Origin: Budvicia aquatica DSM 5075 = ATCC 35567
GTDB lineage: Bacteria; Pseudomonadota; Gammaproteobacteria; Enterobacterales; Enterobacteriaceae
Length of the DNA: 64,000 nt
Direction of reading: 5' to 3'
Assembly: GCF_000427805.1 (NCBI RefSeq)
Contig: NZ_ATYS01000001.1
Span: forward strand, 152-64,151
The translations under genes were made by a program, and so were the position numbers. Each line of letters opens with the position of its first letter. Within the stretch, counting starts at the first letter, position 1. The notes beneath the pieces were generated by a model. That model was not told where the DNA came from. It worked only from the letters and a program-made list of their open reading frames with translations, and did no database searches. This document shows positions 39,101 to 46,931 of the stretch, in pieces.

Positions 39101-40102
39101 ACGCCGGATGACGGTGATTGGTACCTGCGTTCAGTCTTGAATTCAGGCAATCCGGACCCGTCGGTCTACCGGCCGGAAGCCGGTGGATATCTGGCAAATA
39201 TGGCTGCTGCGGGTAATTTATTCAGTCTGCGATTAGAAGACCGTGAGGGGCGGGCCGAGAACTCCAGTATGTGGCTGCGCCAGACCGGTTCGCGTAATAA
39301 ACACCGTGATAGCAGCGGTCAGTTGCATACCGCCACTAATAGTTATGTCGTTCAGGGGGGCGGAGAAGTGTTCGGTTCTGATATCGCTGACACCGGACGT
39401 TTCGGTTTAGGCCTGATGGCTGCTTACGGTAAGGCTGATAGCAAATCGAACTCACGCACTACCGGTTACCAAGCAAACAGTACCATTGATGGTTACAGTA
39501 CCGGGGTTTACGGCACTTGGTATCAGAATGCCAGAACGCTGAACGGGGCTTATGTGGACAGTTGGATTCAGTACAGTTGGCTGGATGCGGAAGTAAAGGG
39601 GCAGGAAGTTGCGAATGAGTCCTACGATATGAATGGCTTCAGTGCTTCGGTTGAAACAGGCTATCGATTACCGGTGTATCAAGGGTTGAATGGTGATGTG
39701 TATTTTACCCCGCAGGCACAAATTGTCTGGAATGGTATTAAGGCTGACGATCATACTGAAGCTAACGGCACCCGAGTCAGATCTTCGGGCAATGATAACG
39801 TTCAGACCCGTTTAGGCATGAAAGTCTCTCGTGATGGTGTCAGCGATCGGGATAAGGGTCGCAATAAGCTATTCACTACTTATGCTGAAATCAACTGGCT
39901 ATACAATAGTCAACAGGCGGGAGCCGTGATGGACGGCGTTGAAGTGAAGCAGGGCGGTAGCCGACACGTGGCCGAATTGAAATTGGGGGTCGAGGGGCAG
40001 TTGAATCAACATATCAATCTATGGACCAACGTTGGTCAACGGTTGGGTAATGAAGGCTACAGCGATACCTCAGTGAATTTAGGCGTCAAGTACCGTTTCT
40101 AA
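30125..40102 (+). CDS. Giant YapH-like autotransporter adhesin
   Basis: 3325 aa, intact. An extended signal peptide region opens the protein (MNRIYRIIWNSALSRWVVASELSRG), followed by a hydrophobic core near residues 48-66 and cleavage near AGAADI. The passenger begins with Asn/Gly-rich beta-helix repeats, has GNGNN-type strips near residues 1540-1640, then autotransporter-associated strand repeats (LTGNGQL..G..TLTQNN, NNSYSGQTDIQNGTL). The C-terminus from about residue 3013 is a pertactin-like linker and 12-strand beta-barrel, ending in NLGVKYRF. An RGD lies in TSARGDGAL near residue 2947. It is probably a surface adhesin; the closest type is Yersinia YapH. Flanked by an AT-rich promoter region and a terminator. 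Confidence 0.95.
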   Translation: MNRIYRIIWNSALSRWVVASELSRGKTKSKLSSAISDCTLTSMLNTHRLLLRTLISTILISTATAGAADITIDPTITPDMYNYYAGTTLINGNTVNMTGNTSFTGSSGINSASMTLINGYKAGYITGADDPNDLYVINSGAKNASALVADPVTGGAIVVNTYDSSKIVQLAGGGTSTVGIYFPTAEGKGPFVQSQIANVTGGGVLNFSVSGVIGNGSVKDTVYINVNDGEANWNSVNTVQFANNSSNNVGPDLSPLTWKVTTQTYSGTFTVNTADGPQPHTVNNINDLRNYNSWLIQQLTDGKLGSGNDAQSNYDAAFTAAYRSSVHSYDVNRNPQSIPDTDPIFIPQGIRAAMAADGVNAVARIGSTGAITSSSGYGLYAYNGGTVINEGKLITYGPGVLGGIYVDTGGHGINNGLRFYSTESGVRTESGTDTVTGAGSTYINNGTMNLAGWSWNTTSSVQSTALRVNSGAVATNYGAINVGTTPLQALSFLVGINMGGTNSRFINETDGVLYLGRGQSYDTTSASIERGGDDVEQPNGGRLVHIGGSGGTVNNKGTMIIGDKVQNGTALFAAVTSAVNVVNNGIIEVRGHYSAQPISNYGIRSASTASNTVVDNAGIINLTGMNVIGIHAFNGGKASSSGVINVAGGAEPATGLRNYGIWSQNANSKITLSGTVNLAGDGAIGVHARDGGSIGIEGLGQINFVSGTDQIGFFVYGPSAQLTNTGAGVMNVSTENSTLFRMEDGADFTGGSGASSVLTASGKNSTLVMATGLTGGDVSAFNSGGMTLNLTGEGSTGVLVEGGAQGKIDANAIINLSGVGAIAAIADGQKRDLSGNVVGSPVAGVLSNEALNAGAAGFGRGTVLVAGANLNSSLDNVTGYIARNHASLTNSGNITFSGKNATGIRVAEGAVGANSGNITLDGSGSVGLVATADTTHTQLSSTGNIVLNGNWNGVDDGTRTTGVLANGSQVAVTVGDGVNEASINLNGAGAVGVHASGGSTVTLKDKVAINFDTTKSQQVVFWIEGEGSKIITQAGNVLTNVIGDGATLFFVTDNATLSGALNLNLAGVAGSDKVTSGIRVRGGGAQATLSSGSQITVGTHATGVLAEASGKAVIEQNVTFSVTGSNAVVGKSTGNGAIVENHASVTSVAGSRGSTAFLAENGGLVDNKGNIDLSSGIDHTAIDVDNGHVINTGNISASGTAVHIKGARSTINNSGVITATDGVAAIHVDDGAGLDLSAVSGSGTIIAKGSADGILLDQGALGLNVANTVIDMSDTTSSGIGIHNVAGIAGIQLDNTEIKVGGSGIGIKTGASLALTNSGSISVTDGTGILYLNEDGSAMAANIDFSQSADLTINVDGSGIGVKATLDGHERTVNTGASVNIRAASGGSAIDVAGAKSVTNSGNLISRSTVADGNVLNVHGADTISNSGTIASSSANIAAIAMSNIGNKTFTNTGSITGFVDFATGDNLINLAGGSLVGNVKASGGTNTVMASDGSLHVGDVILTGSKAQTVTVKGGSTLGNLVMTGSGDRQTEVKQLSTVGTVTLGDGNNQLLVDASNAGNITTGNGDSTLTFINASLSDIATGNGNNQLNLYGTSAAGALITGSGNNHLTLQDSASIGSFVGGNGNNILVIKNSATFGTLDAGTGGADDSLAFDGIDYTLANTADIQHFDRLNLTNGTGFTTAQQIQLGDTALSAGRIVIDGTSSLILNPVAAYTLNHELNGSGLVDVQSGTTFDFGVASGHLFSGLVQMNSTDFALSGLNSIALTNAELSVMGNNTTTVGLGNQTIGRLTLDGGTIDFGSQIPGGIISRGTITVNDLNASKTGQVKLVRSSIDSAAVTVPDQTLGLLDQQNQTLIQLVRATAVTGHAGNLNLTDENGNIISASTGIAVMQGGVHAADAVYDYRLTTKDNGGNANGLYAGYGLSQLNLLAQGGNRLVINTAASNEKVLSAKVIGSGDLGIYAADGSGALTLSNLNNNYTGATDLQNGTLITATDNALGQTSTLNLAVSTTANMNGTVQTIGALNGTAGSTLQLNGANLTLTNGGTSSGWLTGAGNLTVAGGTLTVKNANSALSATTTVSHDAEVRLKDVQSLGFGEIVADGKVTLSNINGTFANRFSGSGQLNSHAGSNVRLIGNNSGFTGAIDIDSTSVLTVSETQQIGGASGILNANRFIVDNAEFMTLAAIISGNGELVKTSAGTLTVSGNNSYSGQTDIQNGTLAISSDTRLGNGQATNLTVLNGGHLQITADLISNRHVTLAKAGSVIVDQDRTAVMNGWDDLNTSTNSFTKAGAGTLIWTGNNSANTAQVNVSGGTLQVDNLAQLASANGVVNLGAGGTLTILKTVADNVDFTRQLSGSGKLAVNLGGQDNDFSLNSTSAGGHFSGLVSMDSGRLMLNADAENTLSQAMLQLNIQGSTKLNGTRNIGGLTMNGGQLEVDYNAIDYLPEGFLTVNTLDVTGGGNLAITSPGNLPNLLPTTGASLFDQDDNAGDRIVAASAVNGVGSQLAITRVDGTAVAPDTIITLTQGVTQVGNAHYNYFGSVKSDGLYLGYGLTQLDAFAGQSVILDNSNAVDNGLGAKLTGDGGFTIKATGTVRIGNAASDYTGVTDINSGNVELITHNGFGQTSALNMHSGTSLNMNGNRQAIGELNSMLNSVLALNGGELTINAGGLIDGNLTGNGQLNLTGGILTLTQNNRQFTGATHIDVDASARLTASQGLGQGIITNEGRLNIDSAKGTLLNSLKGGGDTLLTNGADITLVGDSSGYSGSFTIDAGTILTATEVSQLGSAVINNVGTFVADATGLWTLDNTISGSGTFVKRGSGTVQVDGDNLSVSLTDIENGLLLIGGAPAGSILNRAASANLLGDVIIRKDGALGGYGTVTGNVSNSGNLLMGHALTGNAEGVFTINGNYHGDNGTVVFSPQLDDDRSATDRLVITGDSTGQSTVMVTSARGDGALTTDGIKLIDVQGTSTGQFALSGRAIAGAYEYFLYQGAISTPDDGDWYLRSVLNSGNPDPSVYRPEAGGYLANMAAAGNLFSLRLEDREGRAENSSMWLRQTGSRNKHRDSSGQLHTATNSYVVQGGGEVFGSDIADTGRFGLGLMAAYGKADSKSNSRTTGYQANSTIDGYSTGVYGTWYQNARTLNGAYVDSWIQYSWLDAEVKGQEVANESYDMNGFSASVETGYRLPVYQGLNGDVYFTPQAQIVWNGIKADDHTEANGTRVRSSGNDNVQTRLGMKVSRDGVSDRDKGRNKLFTTYAEINWLYNSQQAGAVMDGVEVKQGGSRHVAELKLGVEGQLNQHINLWTNVGQRLGNEGYSDTSVNLGVKYRF
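35331..37227 (+). repeat. Internal duplication in the autotransporter, unit 1
   Basis: About residues 1736-2367. The order of strips is FSGLVQM, IGRLTLDGGTIDF, LTVND-type strand, LLDQQNQ, GLYAGYGLSQLNLLAQGG, NNYTGATDLQNGTL, LGQTSTLN, NGTVQTIGALN. It recurs with the same order and spacing in unit 2. Confidence 0.7.
37228..38640 (+). repeat. Internal duplication in the autotransporter, unit 2
   Basis: About residues 2368-2838, with FSGLVSM, IGGLTMNGGQLEV, SLFDQDDN, GLYLGYGLTQLDAFAGQ, SDYTGVTDINSGNV, FGQTSALN, NGNRQAIGELN matching unit 1. The identity is at protein level; the DNA has diverged, so the duplication is old. Confidence 0.7.
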
Positions 40103-40112
40103 GTCAAAATAT

Positions 40113-40146
40113 ATGCGTGCAGCAATTATTGCTGTACGCATTTTTA
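40113..40146 (+). terminator. Terminator of the giant autotransporter gene
   Basis: ATGCGTGCAGCAAT and ATTGCTGTACGCAT pair with one G-T, followed by TTTTTA, ten bases after the stop. Confidence 0.85.
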
Positions 40147-40391
40147 ACTGACCAAAGAGCCGTTATTATAATTTATTTGTATTCAAATTTTTTCATGAGT
40201 AAATGTCATATTTTACAACGAATTAATTACCAATGAAATTAATAGAGTAACGCTTTGTACTGCCGATGTTAAGATAGGTTAAATAAATGCTACTAATTAT
40301 TACAGACGGTTGAATGAATATTTTCCTATGCTACCATTCGCTTAATTCCTAAAGGGTTAGGAATCAGGACTTACTGCTTATGGAGATAGCA

Positions 40392-40772
40392 ATGTTAAAA
40401 AGAATCTGTTTAATCGCCACAATGATTATTTCTCCGGCCGTTTTGGCTGGTAATTCCACTTCAGGAAAAGATTACTGTGCGATCAAGAAAGAAAAAATTC
40501 AGCAACAGATTGAGTATGCTAAGCAATATAATAACCCTCACCGGGTTGCCGGTCTGCAGCGGGCATTAAGCAACGTAGAAACCTATTGTACTAACGAAGG
40601 ATATCGTGCCGACAATGAGGAGCGAATTGCCAAGAAAGAGCGCAAGGTTGCTGAACGCGAAGCTGAATTGAGAGAAGCTAAGGCTTCAGGCCGGAGCGAT
40701 AAGATCGCTAAGAAACAACGTAAGTTAAGAGAAGCTGAGAGCGAGTTGGAAGAGGCGTTAGAGCGGCTTTAA
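40392..40772 (+). CDS. yqjC: DUF1090 periplasmic protein (YqjC-like)
   Basis: 126 aa from the ATG at 40392 with GGAG nearby (an ATG four codons earlier overlaps this site). Signal peptide residues 1-19 (ending VLAG), two cysteines (DYCAIK, TYCTNE), then a long charged coiled coil (DNEERIAKKERKVAEREAELREAKASG) as in YqjC. The role is unknown. In E. coli it is in yqjCDEK, but none of those neighbours are here. Confidence 0.85.
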   Translation: MLKRICLIATMIISPAVLAGNSTSGKDYCAIKKEKIQQQIEYAKQYNNPHRVAGLQRALSNVETYCTNEGYRADNEERIAKKERKVAEREAELREAKASGRSDKIAKKQRKLREAESELEEALERL

Positions 40773-40837
40773 CTTAAAGGTTTTGCCTATATTAATCTGC
40801 GAATATAACGTCGTTAATCGAGGTTAACTGCAGTCAT

Positions 40838-40868
40838 AATGCCCGGTTTTGTCACCGGGCATTAATAT
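40838..40868. terminator. Bidirectional terminator between yqjC and dauA
   Basis: AATGCCCGGT-TTTGTC-ACCGGGCATT followed by AATATTTT, between convergent genes. Confidence 0.75.
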
Positions 40869-40912
40869 TTTGGAATCGATAAAAGTTATCACTGTGATCG
40901 CGCAATAGTTAA

Positions 40913-42616
40913 CTATTTGCCGGTAATAATGCTTTCTGCAGTCAGGGCTTCTTCTAAGGATGAATAGAAAGCCAGCTTGCCGGGAATCGGCTTTATCTGC
41001 CCCCGGGCCAAGGTTTTCAATGGCTGGTACTGGATATCACAGTTAATCAGCATCATACCTTCAGGCAGTAATTCAATAAAACGTTGGAACGCGCTTAACC
41101 CGCCGGCATCCAGTATTGGTACCGCGTCCCACTGTAAAATAATGGTACGTTGAGTATCAATTTTTTCAGCCAGCTCATTGAAGATACGTTCAGCAGCGGC
41201 GAAGAACAGCGGGCCGCTAACGCGCATAACTAAGCGATCGGAATTCGATTCTGTCAGCAATTCACTTAACCGAGTCATGCGTGCAATCCGGCGCATAAAC
41301 AACAGTGAAGCTAAAACAATACCGACAGTAATCGCGATGACCATATCAAACAGCACCGTTAGCGACATACACAGCAGCATTACGATAATGTCGTCTTTCG
41401 GTGCGCGGCGTAAAATATCAACCACTTTGCGAGCTTCACTCATATTCCACGCCACAATCAGTAGCAATGAAGACATGGCGGCAAGCGGCAAGTAAGACAG
41501 TCCCGGAGCCAATATAAGCAGCGCCATAATCACCATAATGGCATGGATAATTGCCGATACCGGTGACGTCGCTCCTGCCCGCACGTTAGCTGCCGAACGG
41601 GCAATAGCGGCAGTAGCCGTTATGCCGCCGAAAAATGGTGCCGCGATATTCCCCAGCCCCTGGCCGATAAGCTCGCTGTTAGAGTGGTGTTTTTTTCCGG
41701 TCATCCCGTCGAGAACTACGGCGCATAGCAGGGATTCAATAGCCCCGAGCATCGCCATTGAGAAGGCGGCAGGAAGCAGGGCCGAAATCGTATTCCAGCT
41801 CAGTTCAAAAGCCTTGCCACCGGCATCCGGCAAATTCCAAGGGAGTACAAACTGAGGCAAAATCGGGGGAATACCTTGCCCGCTGGTACCGTCAGGCATC
41901 ATATAACTAAAGCGCGAACCGATAGTGGCAACCTGATGATCAAAATGTGCCAGAACCGCCATTATCGCTGTACCTGCCAGTAATGCAGGAAGATGCCCCG
42001 GAACAGCAAGTTTCAATCTGGGCCAAAAAATTAATACGCCCAGCGTAACGGTCGCGATTAGCGTATCGGCCCAGCTGATAGTCGGCATCGCGGATACCAG
42101 CGCTGAAACCTTATTAATATAATTTTCAGGCACGTCTAGCGTCAGGCCAAAGAAGTCTTTGACCTGCATGGTAGCAATGGTAATACCAATACCGGACGTA
42201 AAACCCAGCGTGACCGAAATCGGAATATATTCAATCAGGCGGCCAAAGCGAGCCAATCCCATAATAATCAGGAACAGCCCCGACATCAGCGTGGCGACCA
42301 GCAAACCGGCAAGGCCAAACTGTTGTGATACCGGGTATAAAATAACCACGAAGGCGGCGGTCGGGCCGGATACGCTAAAGCGTGAGCCGCCGGTTACCGC
42401 AATAACAATGCCGGCAATTGCAGAGGTATATAAGCCATATTGCGGCGGGACTCCACTGGCAATAGCCAACGCCATTGCCAAAGGAATGGCAATAATACCG
42501 ACGGTAATGCCGGCAATAATGTCTTTGAGGAATCGGTGTGAATTGTAGGGTTCGCGCCAACACGCGTCGATCAATGCACTAAACGGTCTGATACCGTTAA
42601 CGCTATGAGTCTTCAT
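40913..42616 (-). CDS. dauA: C4-dicarboxylate transporter DauA (SulP family)
   Basis: 567 aa from the ATG at 42616; the frame extends further upstream with a low-quality start region. SulP fold with about 12-14 membrane segments ([56 protein letters not shown]) and a C-terminal STAS domain (about 430-560, with [11 protein letters not shown]). E. coli DauA imports succinate and other dicarboxylates and binds acyl carrier protein. Here it is moved away from ychH-prs, next to ecotin. Confidence 0.95.
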   Translation of the reverse strand: MKTHSVNGIRPFSALIDACWREPYNSHRFLKDIIAGITVGIIAIPLAMALAIASGVPPQYGLYTSAIAGIVIAVTGGSRFSVSGPTAAFVVILYPVSQQFGLAGLLVATLMSGLFLIIMGLARFGRLIEYIPISVTLGFTSGIGITIATMQVKDFFGLTLDVPENYINKVSALVSAMPTISWADTLIATVTLGVLIFWPRLKLAVPGHLPALLAGTAIMAVLAHFDHQVATIGSRFSYMMPDGTSGQGIPPILPQFVLPWNLPDAGGKAFELSWNTISALLPAAFSMAMLGAIESLLCAVVLDGMTGKKHHSNSELIGQGLGNIAAPFFGGITATAAIARSAANVRAGATSPVSAIIHAIMVIMALLILAPGLSYLPLAAMSSLLLIVAWNMSEARKVVDILRRAPKDDIIVMLLCMSLTVLFDMVIAITVGIVLASLLFMRRIARMTRLSELLTESNSDRLVMRVSGPLFFAAAERIFNELAEKIDTQRTIILQWDAVPILDAGGLSAFQRFIELLPEGMMLINCDIQYQPLKTLARGQIKPIPGKLAFYSSLEEALTAESIITGK

Positions 42617-43116
42617 CTGAAAATAACCTAGCAGCAAAATATGAAAAAATGGCGGGCCGCGTTGGGCCCGTCGCAAATTTATTTATTAACCATACGCTGT
42701 TTATCAATATTATGTATAGATTAGCATCAAGTTATATCCGCCTTTAGCCCGGAAATACGTTAATTAACGTGGTTAATTATCAATATGTCGTAAATGTAAT
42801 ACTGAAAATCAGTGATATAGTGTAAAAATTAATCAGTGGCGTCCAGAGATGCGCATTGAATAAGTGATATATATTGTGGCTAAGTTATAACCAAAAAAAT
42901 TTATCGGAAATTTCCGGCTATACAGGCATGAAATAGGGGGATAAGTAATCAATATCTTTATATGGATAATATTTTTCGAAAATAAATAGTGCAAAATGGA
43001 GTGCGACATTAGCAACACTAAATATTTTTAGGCATCTTAAATCTGGTATGTCGATCTTTTATTACCCCGGACTGAACGTTTCAGAACCGGGGTAAGCGAT
43101 AAGACGCCGGCTAAAA
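42617..43116. other. AT-rich intergenic region between dauA and eco
   Basis: About 500 bases, A/T-rich, with the ecotin terminator hairpin at its right end. It should carry the dauA promoter. No gene is seen on either strand. Confidence 0.5.
43062..43096 (-). terminator. Terminator of the ecotin gene
   Basis: TTACCCCGG pairs with CCGGGGTAA across an 18-base loop that can pair further (CTGAAACG/CGTTCAG); A/T follows on the reverse strand. Confidence 0.65.
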
Positions 43117-43599
43117 TTATTTAATCTCAGCCTGTTGGAAGGTATCACCGGCGGTCCAAATACGGTAACGGACTTCAACATCTTTCGGGGTAAAGACAAC
43201 GATGGGTAATTTGCTGTTATAACGCTCAAAGCGGTTTGCGTTATTAATTTCGACAAAGGTTTCTCTTAGCGTATTGTCCGGGCAGGCCATCATGGTTGAT
43301 GCCGGTTGTCTTACGTCGGTTAATACGAAGTAGTTATAACCCCAGCCTTTCAGATCTCTCGATTCTAATGTGCCGCCCATCATATGGCGATTACAGTCAA
43401 CCTTCATGGTTTTACCCATAGAAAGCTCCACTTTTAGGTTGTCTTCATTTTCTGCAGCGGGTAGAAAAATAGCGTGGCGAATTTGACCTTCTTCAGCAAT
43501 AGGGTAAGGGGCAATCTCGCTCAAATTTGGCGTATTTGCTAGTACACCTGCGCTGGAGATACACAGTAAGCCTGCGATAACCGCTAGTTTTGCTTTCAT
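43117..43599 (-). CDS. eco: Ecotin, periplasmic serine protease inhibitor
   Basis: 160 aa. Signal peptide residues 1-21 (ending VLA). Mature strips IAPYPIAEEGQIRH, LKVELSMGKTMKVDCNRH, the reactive loop STMMACPD with Met at P1, RYNSKLPIVVFTPKDVEVRYRIW match E. coli ecotin, which inhibits trypsin-fold proteases such as neutrophil elastase. Two Cys for the conserved disulfide are kept. Monocistronic. Confidence 0.96.
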   Translation of the reverse strand: MKAKLAVIAGLLCISSAGVLANTPNLSEIAPYPIAEEGQIRHAIFLPAAENEDNLKVELSMGKTMKVDCNRHMMGGTLESRDLKGWGYNYFVLTDVRQPASTMMACPDNTLRETFVEINNANRFERYNSKLPIVVFTPKDVEVRYRIWTAGDTFQQAEIK

Positions 43600-44089
43600 T
43601 TATCTATTTTCCTTCTTAATTGCATTCAATGGGTAGGATTATATGCTGATTGAATGGTTTTTTCTATGGTTGATACAGTTTGAGTATAGTTGATATGGCG
43701 TAACTTCCCATAAAACAGGCCATTTAGGTTAGAAGTGTAACCCTCGATGGCGGGCAGAAAACAGATCTTCGATGTTGATTGGGCGGGAAAAACTTAGGCT
43801 GAATTAGCATTAAACCACCTTAGATAACGTGAGCTATCGCAATAAGCAACAGCGATCGTGCAATAAATGGCATTAAACAATCATCAAAAATGAGCGTTTT
43901 ATCCTAACAATCACTTTAGTTGACTATTTTATTTTGAATTAGCTCACATAGTGAGACATCTATCTATATCTTCATCCTTTGCAGTGATACCCATCACAAT
44001 TTTAACTCCACCCAAAGTCTATAAACGTTCATCAGTTGATTGAATGGCTGAAAAACCAGCTAACGCCAAATTACTCACGGGAGCAAACG
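43600..44089. other. Regulatory region upstream of the sgc operon
   Basis: About 490 bases between divergent eco and sgcX, with a CRP-like site (43933-43948) and a -10-like TATCTATAT at 43961. The in-frame TTG at 44036 is a false start; GGGAG before the ATG at 44090 is better. Nothing else seen. Confidence 0.5.
43933..43948. promoter_or_regulatory. Putative CRP site of the sgc operon
   Basis: TTTGA-ATTAGC-TCACA keeps the CRP pattern TGTGA-N6-TCACA with one mismatch. It is centred near 43940, so a class II promoter would start close to 43982, with A/T at -10. A site of this kind is expected for a PTS sugar operon. Confidence 0.45.
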
Positions 44090-45181
44090 ATGACCTTTAA
44101 TGTTCAGGATACTTTAATGACGCTGCTGGAACTGGACGGAATTTCCGGCCATGAAAACAACATCGCGTCGGTTATGCAGGATGCTTTTAGCCATAGCGCT
44201 CATGACGTCTGGAAGGATAGGTTGGGCAATGTGGTGGCTCATTATGGCAGCCGATCGCCAGATGCGTTTCGTTTGATGGTTTTCGCCCATATGGACGAAG
44301 TGGGTTTTATGGTGCGCAAAATAGAAGACAGCGGGTTTATCCGCTTTGAGCGGGTAGGTGGCCCGGCTCAAATAACCATGCCCGGCTCTACCGTTACGTT
44401 AGACGGGGAGTTCGGACCGGTCCATGGTTGTATTGGGATTAAGTCTTACCATTTCAGCAAAGGCGATGAGCGGACCCAGTCGCCGACTATCGATCATTTA
44501 TGGATAGATATTGGTGCTGCAAATAAACAGGATGCCGCCAGAATGGGGGTTAAGGTCGGCACACCAGTATGTCTGTATAACCCGCCAAAGGTATTGGGCA
44601 ATGATCTGATATGCAGCAAAGCCTTAGATGACCGATTAGGGTGCACCGCGCTGCTCGGGGTTGCAGATGCCGTCGCCGGAGAAGATCTGAATATCGCACT
44701 GTATTTGGTTGCATCCGTTCAGGAGGAGTTCAATATTCGCGGCATTCTGCCGGTATTGCGCCGAATAAATCCGGATATGGCGATCGGTATTGATATAACA
44801 CCTTCATGCGACACGCCGGATTTAGCCGGATACTCCGACGTTGTTATTAACAAAGGCCCCGGTATTACCTGCCTTAATTACCATGGACGCGGCACTTTGG
44901 CCGGATTAATTACACCACCGGCTCTGATTGCTTTTCTGGAACAGACGGCGTCAGCACACAAAATACCGGTTCAGCGGGAAGTTGCTCCGGGCGTGATTAC
45001 TGAAACCGGATACATTCAGGTTGAGCAAGACGGTATTCCCTGCGCCAGCCTGTCCATTCCCTGCCGTTATACCCATTCTCCGGCGGAAGTCGCCAGCGTG
45101 CGCGATCTAAGCGAATGCATCCGCTTACTGCTGGCCGTCGCCCGAACCAACGGCGCTGAATTTCCTATTGATCCACGTTAG
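44090..45181 (+). CDS. sgcX: SgcX-like M42 family peptidase/hydrolase
   Basis: 363 aa. M42 co-catalytic metal aminopeptidase: AHMDEVGFMV (metal His/Asp), SKALDDRLGC (bridging Asp), SVQEEFNIRG (catalytic Glu pair), and CRYTHSPAEV (metal His). It matches SgcX/FrvX, the peptidase-like genes found in PTS sugar operons. Substrate in this pathway not known; it may act on a sugar amide or be vestigial. First gene of the operon, 96 bases before sgcB. Confidence 0.9.
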   Translation: MTFNVQDTLMTLLELDGISGHENNIASVMQDAFSHSAHDVWKDRLGNVVAHYGSRSPDAFRLMVFAHMDEVGFMVRKIEDSGFIRFERVGGPAQITMPGSTVTLDGEFGPVHGCIGIKSYHFSKGDERTQSPTIDHLWIDIGAANKQDAARMGVKVGTPVCLYNPPKVLGNDLICSKALDDRLGCTALLGVADAVAGEDLNIALYLVASVQEEFNIRGILPVLRRINPDMAIGIDITPSCDTPDLAGYSDVVINKGPGITCLNYHGRGTLAGLITPPALIAFLEQTASAHKIPVQREVAPGVITETGYIQVEQDGIPCASLSIPCRYTHSPAEVASVRDLSECIRLLLAVARTNGAEFPIDPR

Positions 45182-45277
45182 TTTCTGCTGAGTTCAGCAG
45201 GGGCTGCTTAATGTAATAACAGCGTAACGGCGGTTATTACACCTCATACAACACGTCCTACACAGAGGTTAATAACA

Positions 45278-45556
45278 ATGAAGAAGATCCTTGTAGCCTG
45301 CGGAACAGGAATGTCCACCTCAACGATGATAGCTCAGCGATTACAGGAATATCTGTCAGAGCAGGGCATTAACGTCACGACGTCCCAATGCTGCTTAAAT
45401 GAAATTCCTTACAACTGTAGCGGAATGGATTTAATCGTAACCTCCATGAAAGTGGATAAGGACTACGGTATTCCGACGTTAAACGGTGCTCCGTTATTAA
45501 TCGGTATTAATGACGATGCGCTGAAACAGCAGATTAAAACTCTGCTTAGCCAATAA
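45278..45556 (+). CDS. sgcB: PTS system EIIB component (galactitol type)
   Basis: 92 aa. The phosphorylation Cys is in VACGTGMSTSTM (Cys9), the galactitol-family EIIB motif. It passes phosphate from EIIA to the sugar during uptake by the EIIC next to it. AGAGG precedes the start. Confidence 0.92.
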   Translation: MKKILVACGTGMSTSTMIAQRLQEYLSEQGINVTTSQCCLNEIPYNCSGMDLIVTSMKVDKDYGIPTLNGAPLLIGINDDALKQQIKTLLSQ

Positions 45557-45571
45557 TATTCAGGAGGCACC

Positions 45572-46885
45572 ATGTTTGATTACATTCTGTCTCTGGGCGG
45601 AACCATTTTCGTCCCTATCGTAATGATTATTATCGGATTGATTTTCAGGATCCCGATATTTCAAGCGATTAAAGCCGGCGTCACGGTCGGCATCGGTTTT
45701 GTCGGAATGGGGCTGGTTATTGTGATGGCTATCGATAGCCTGAGCCCGCCGATTAAAATTATGATTGAACGCTTTGGCCTGAACTTACACGTACTGGATG
45801 TCGGCGCCGGGCCCGCTTCTGGCGTAGGTTATGCCACTGCCATCGGGGCAATTATTATTCCGGTCATCTTCTTATTGAATATCGGTATGTTAGTGACCCG
45901 ACTGACCAAAACCATGAACGTCGATATCTATAATTACTGGCACTTTGCTATCACCGGCACCGTGGTACAGATGATGACCGGCAATATGATTTACGGCGTG
46001 CTGGGTGCTATTTGTCATGCCGCACTGTCGTTAAAAATGGCTGACCTGACTGCCAAGCGGGTACAGAGTATCGTCGGGCTGGAAGGTATATCGATTCCTC
46101 AGGGGTATGGCTCCAGTTCTGTTCCTTTATTTATCCTGCTGGATAAAATCTATAGTTATATCCCGTTCCTGAAAGGCCGAAATATTGATGCGTCGGAAGT
46201 TCAAAAACGCTTTGGTATGGTAGGTGATCCGGTGATTATTGGTATCTTTTTGGGGTTGTTATTTGGTCTGGCTGCCGGTGAGGACTTTAAAGGTACGGCA
46301 ACGCTGATGGTTACCGTTGCAGCAATTATGGTGTTATTTCCGCGTATGATTCGGCTGATTGTTGAAGGTCTGATGCCGATCTCTGACGGTGCTCGCAAAT
46401 TCTTTCAGAAGTATCTTCACGGCCGGGAAGTGTATATCGGCCTGGATACTGCCGTCACGCTGGGACATCCCACAACCATTGCGGTTGGTCTGTTACTGAT
46501 TCCGATTATGCTACTGATTGCCAGCATTTTACCGGGTAATACCGTATTACCGTTGGCCGATCTTCCGGTGGCTCCGTTCTTTATCTGTATGGCTACGGTG
46601 ATTCACCGCGGAGACTTAATCCGCACCTTAATCAGCGGCGTTATTGTGATGGTGACCGTTTTATTGATTGCCTCTCAGTTCGCCCCTTACTTTACGGAAA
46701 TGGCCCGTAACGGTGGATTTAGCTTTGCTGCCGACGGCGCACAAATCAGCGCGTTATCGGTGGGGAATATGTTCGGCTGGTCTATATCAGAACTGATGGC
46801 ACTCGGGGTTATTGGCGTGGTTGTCACGGTAGGATTGGTCGCGTCAATTGTACTGTGGCTACGTAATAAAGAGTTGTCGGCTTAA
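45572..46885 (+). CDS. sgcC: PTS system EIIC component (galactitol type)
   Basis: 437 aa with about 10-12 membrane segments. GatC-like order: GGTIFVPIVMIIIGLIFR, DVGAGPASGVGYATAIGAI and LGHPTTIAVGLLLIP. Inner membrane channel of the Sgc PTS. AGGAGG lies ahead of the ATG, 15 bases after sgcB. Confidence 0.93.
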   Translation: MFDYILSLGGTIFVPIVMIIIGLIFRIPIFQAIKAGVTVGIGFVGMGLVIVMAIDSLSPPIKIMIERFGLNLHVLDVGAGPASGVGYATAIGAIIIPVIFLLNIGMLVTRLTKTMNVDIYNYWHFAITGTVVQMMTGNMIYGVLGAICHAALSLKMADLTAKRVQSIVGLEGISIPQGYGSSSVPLFILLDKIYSYIPFLKGRNIDASEVQKRFGMVGDPVIIGIFLGLLFGLAAGEDFKGTATLMVTVAAIMVLFPRMIRLIVEGLMPISDGARKFFQKYLHGREVYIGLDTAVTLGHPTTIAVGLLLIPIMLLIASILPGNTVLPLADLPVAPFFICMATVIHRGDLIRTLISGVIVMVTVLLIASQFAPYFTEMARNGGFSFAADGAQISALSVGNMFGWSISELMALGVIGVVVTVGLVASIVLWLRNKELSA

Positions 46886-46931
46886 CGCTAAGTTTGTTCG
46901 ATTTATTTTTATTAAAACAGGAGTATGTCTA

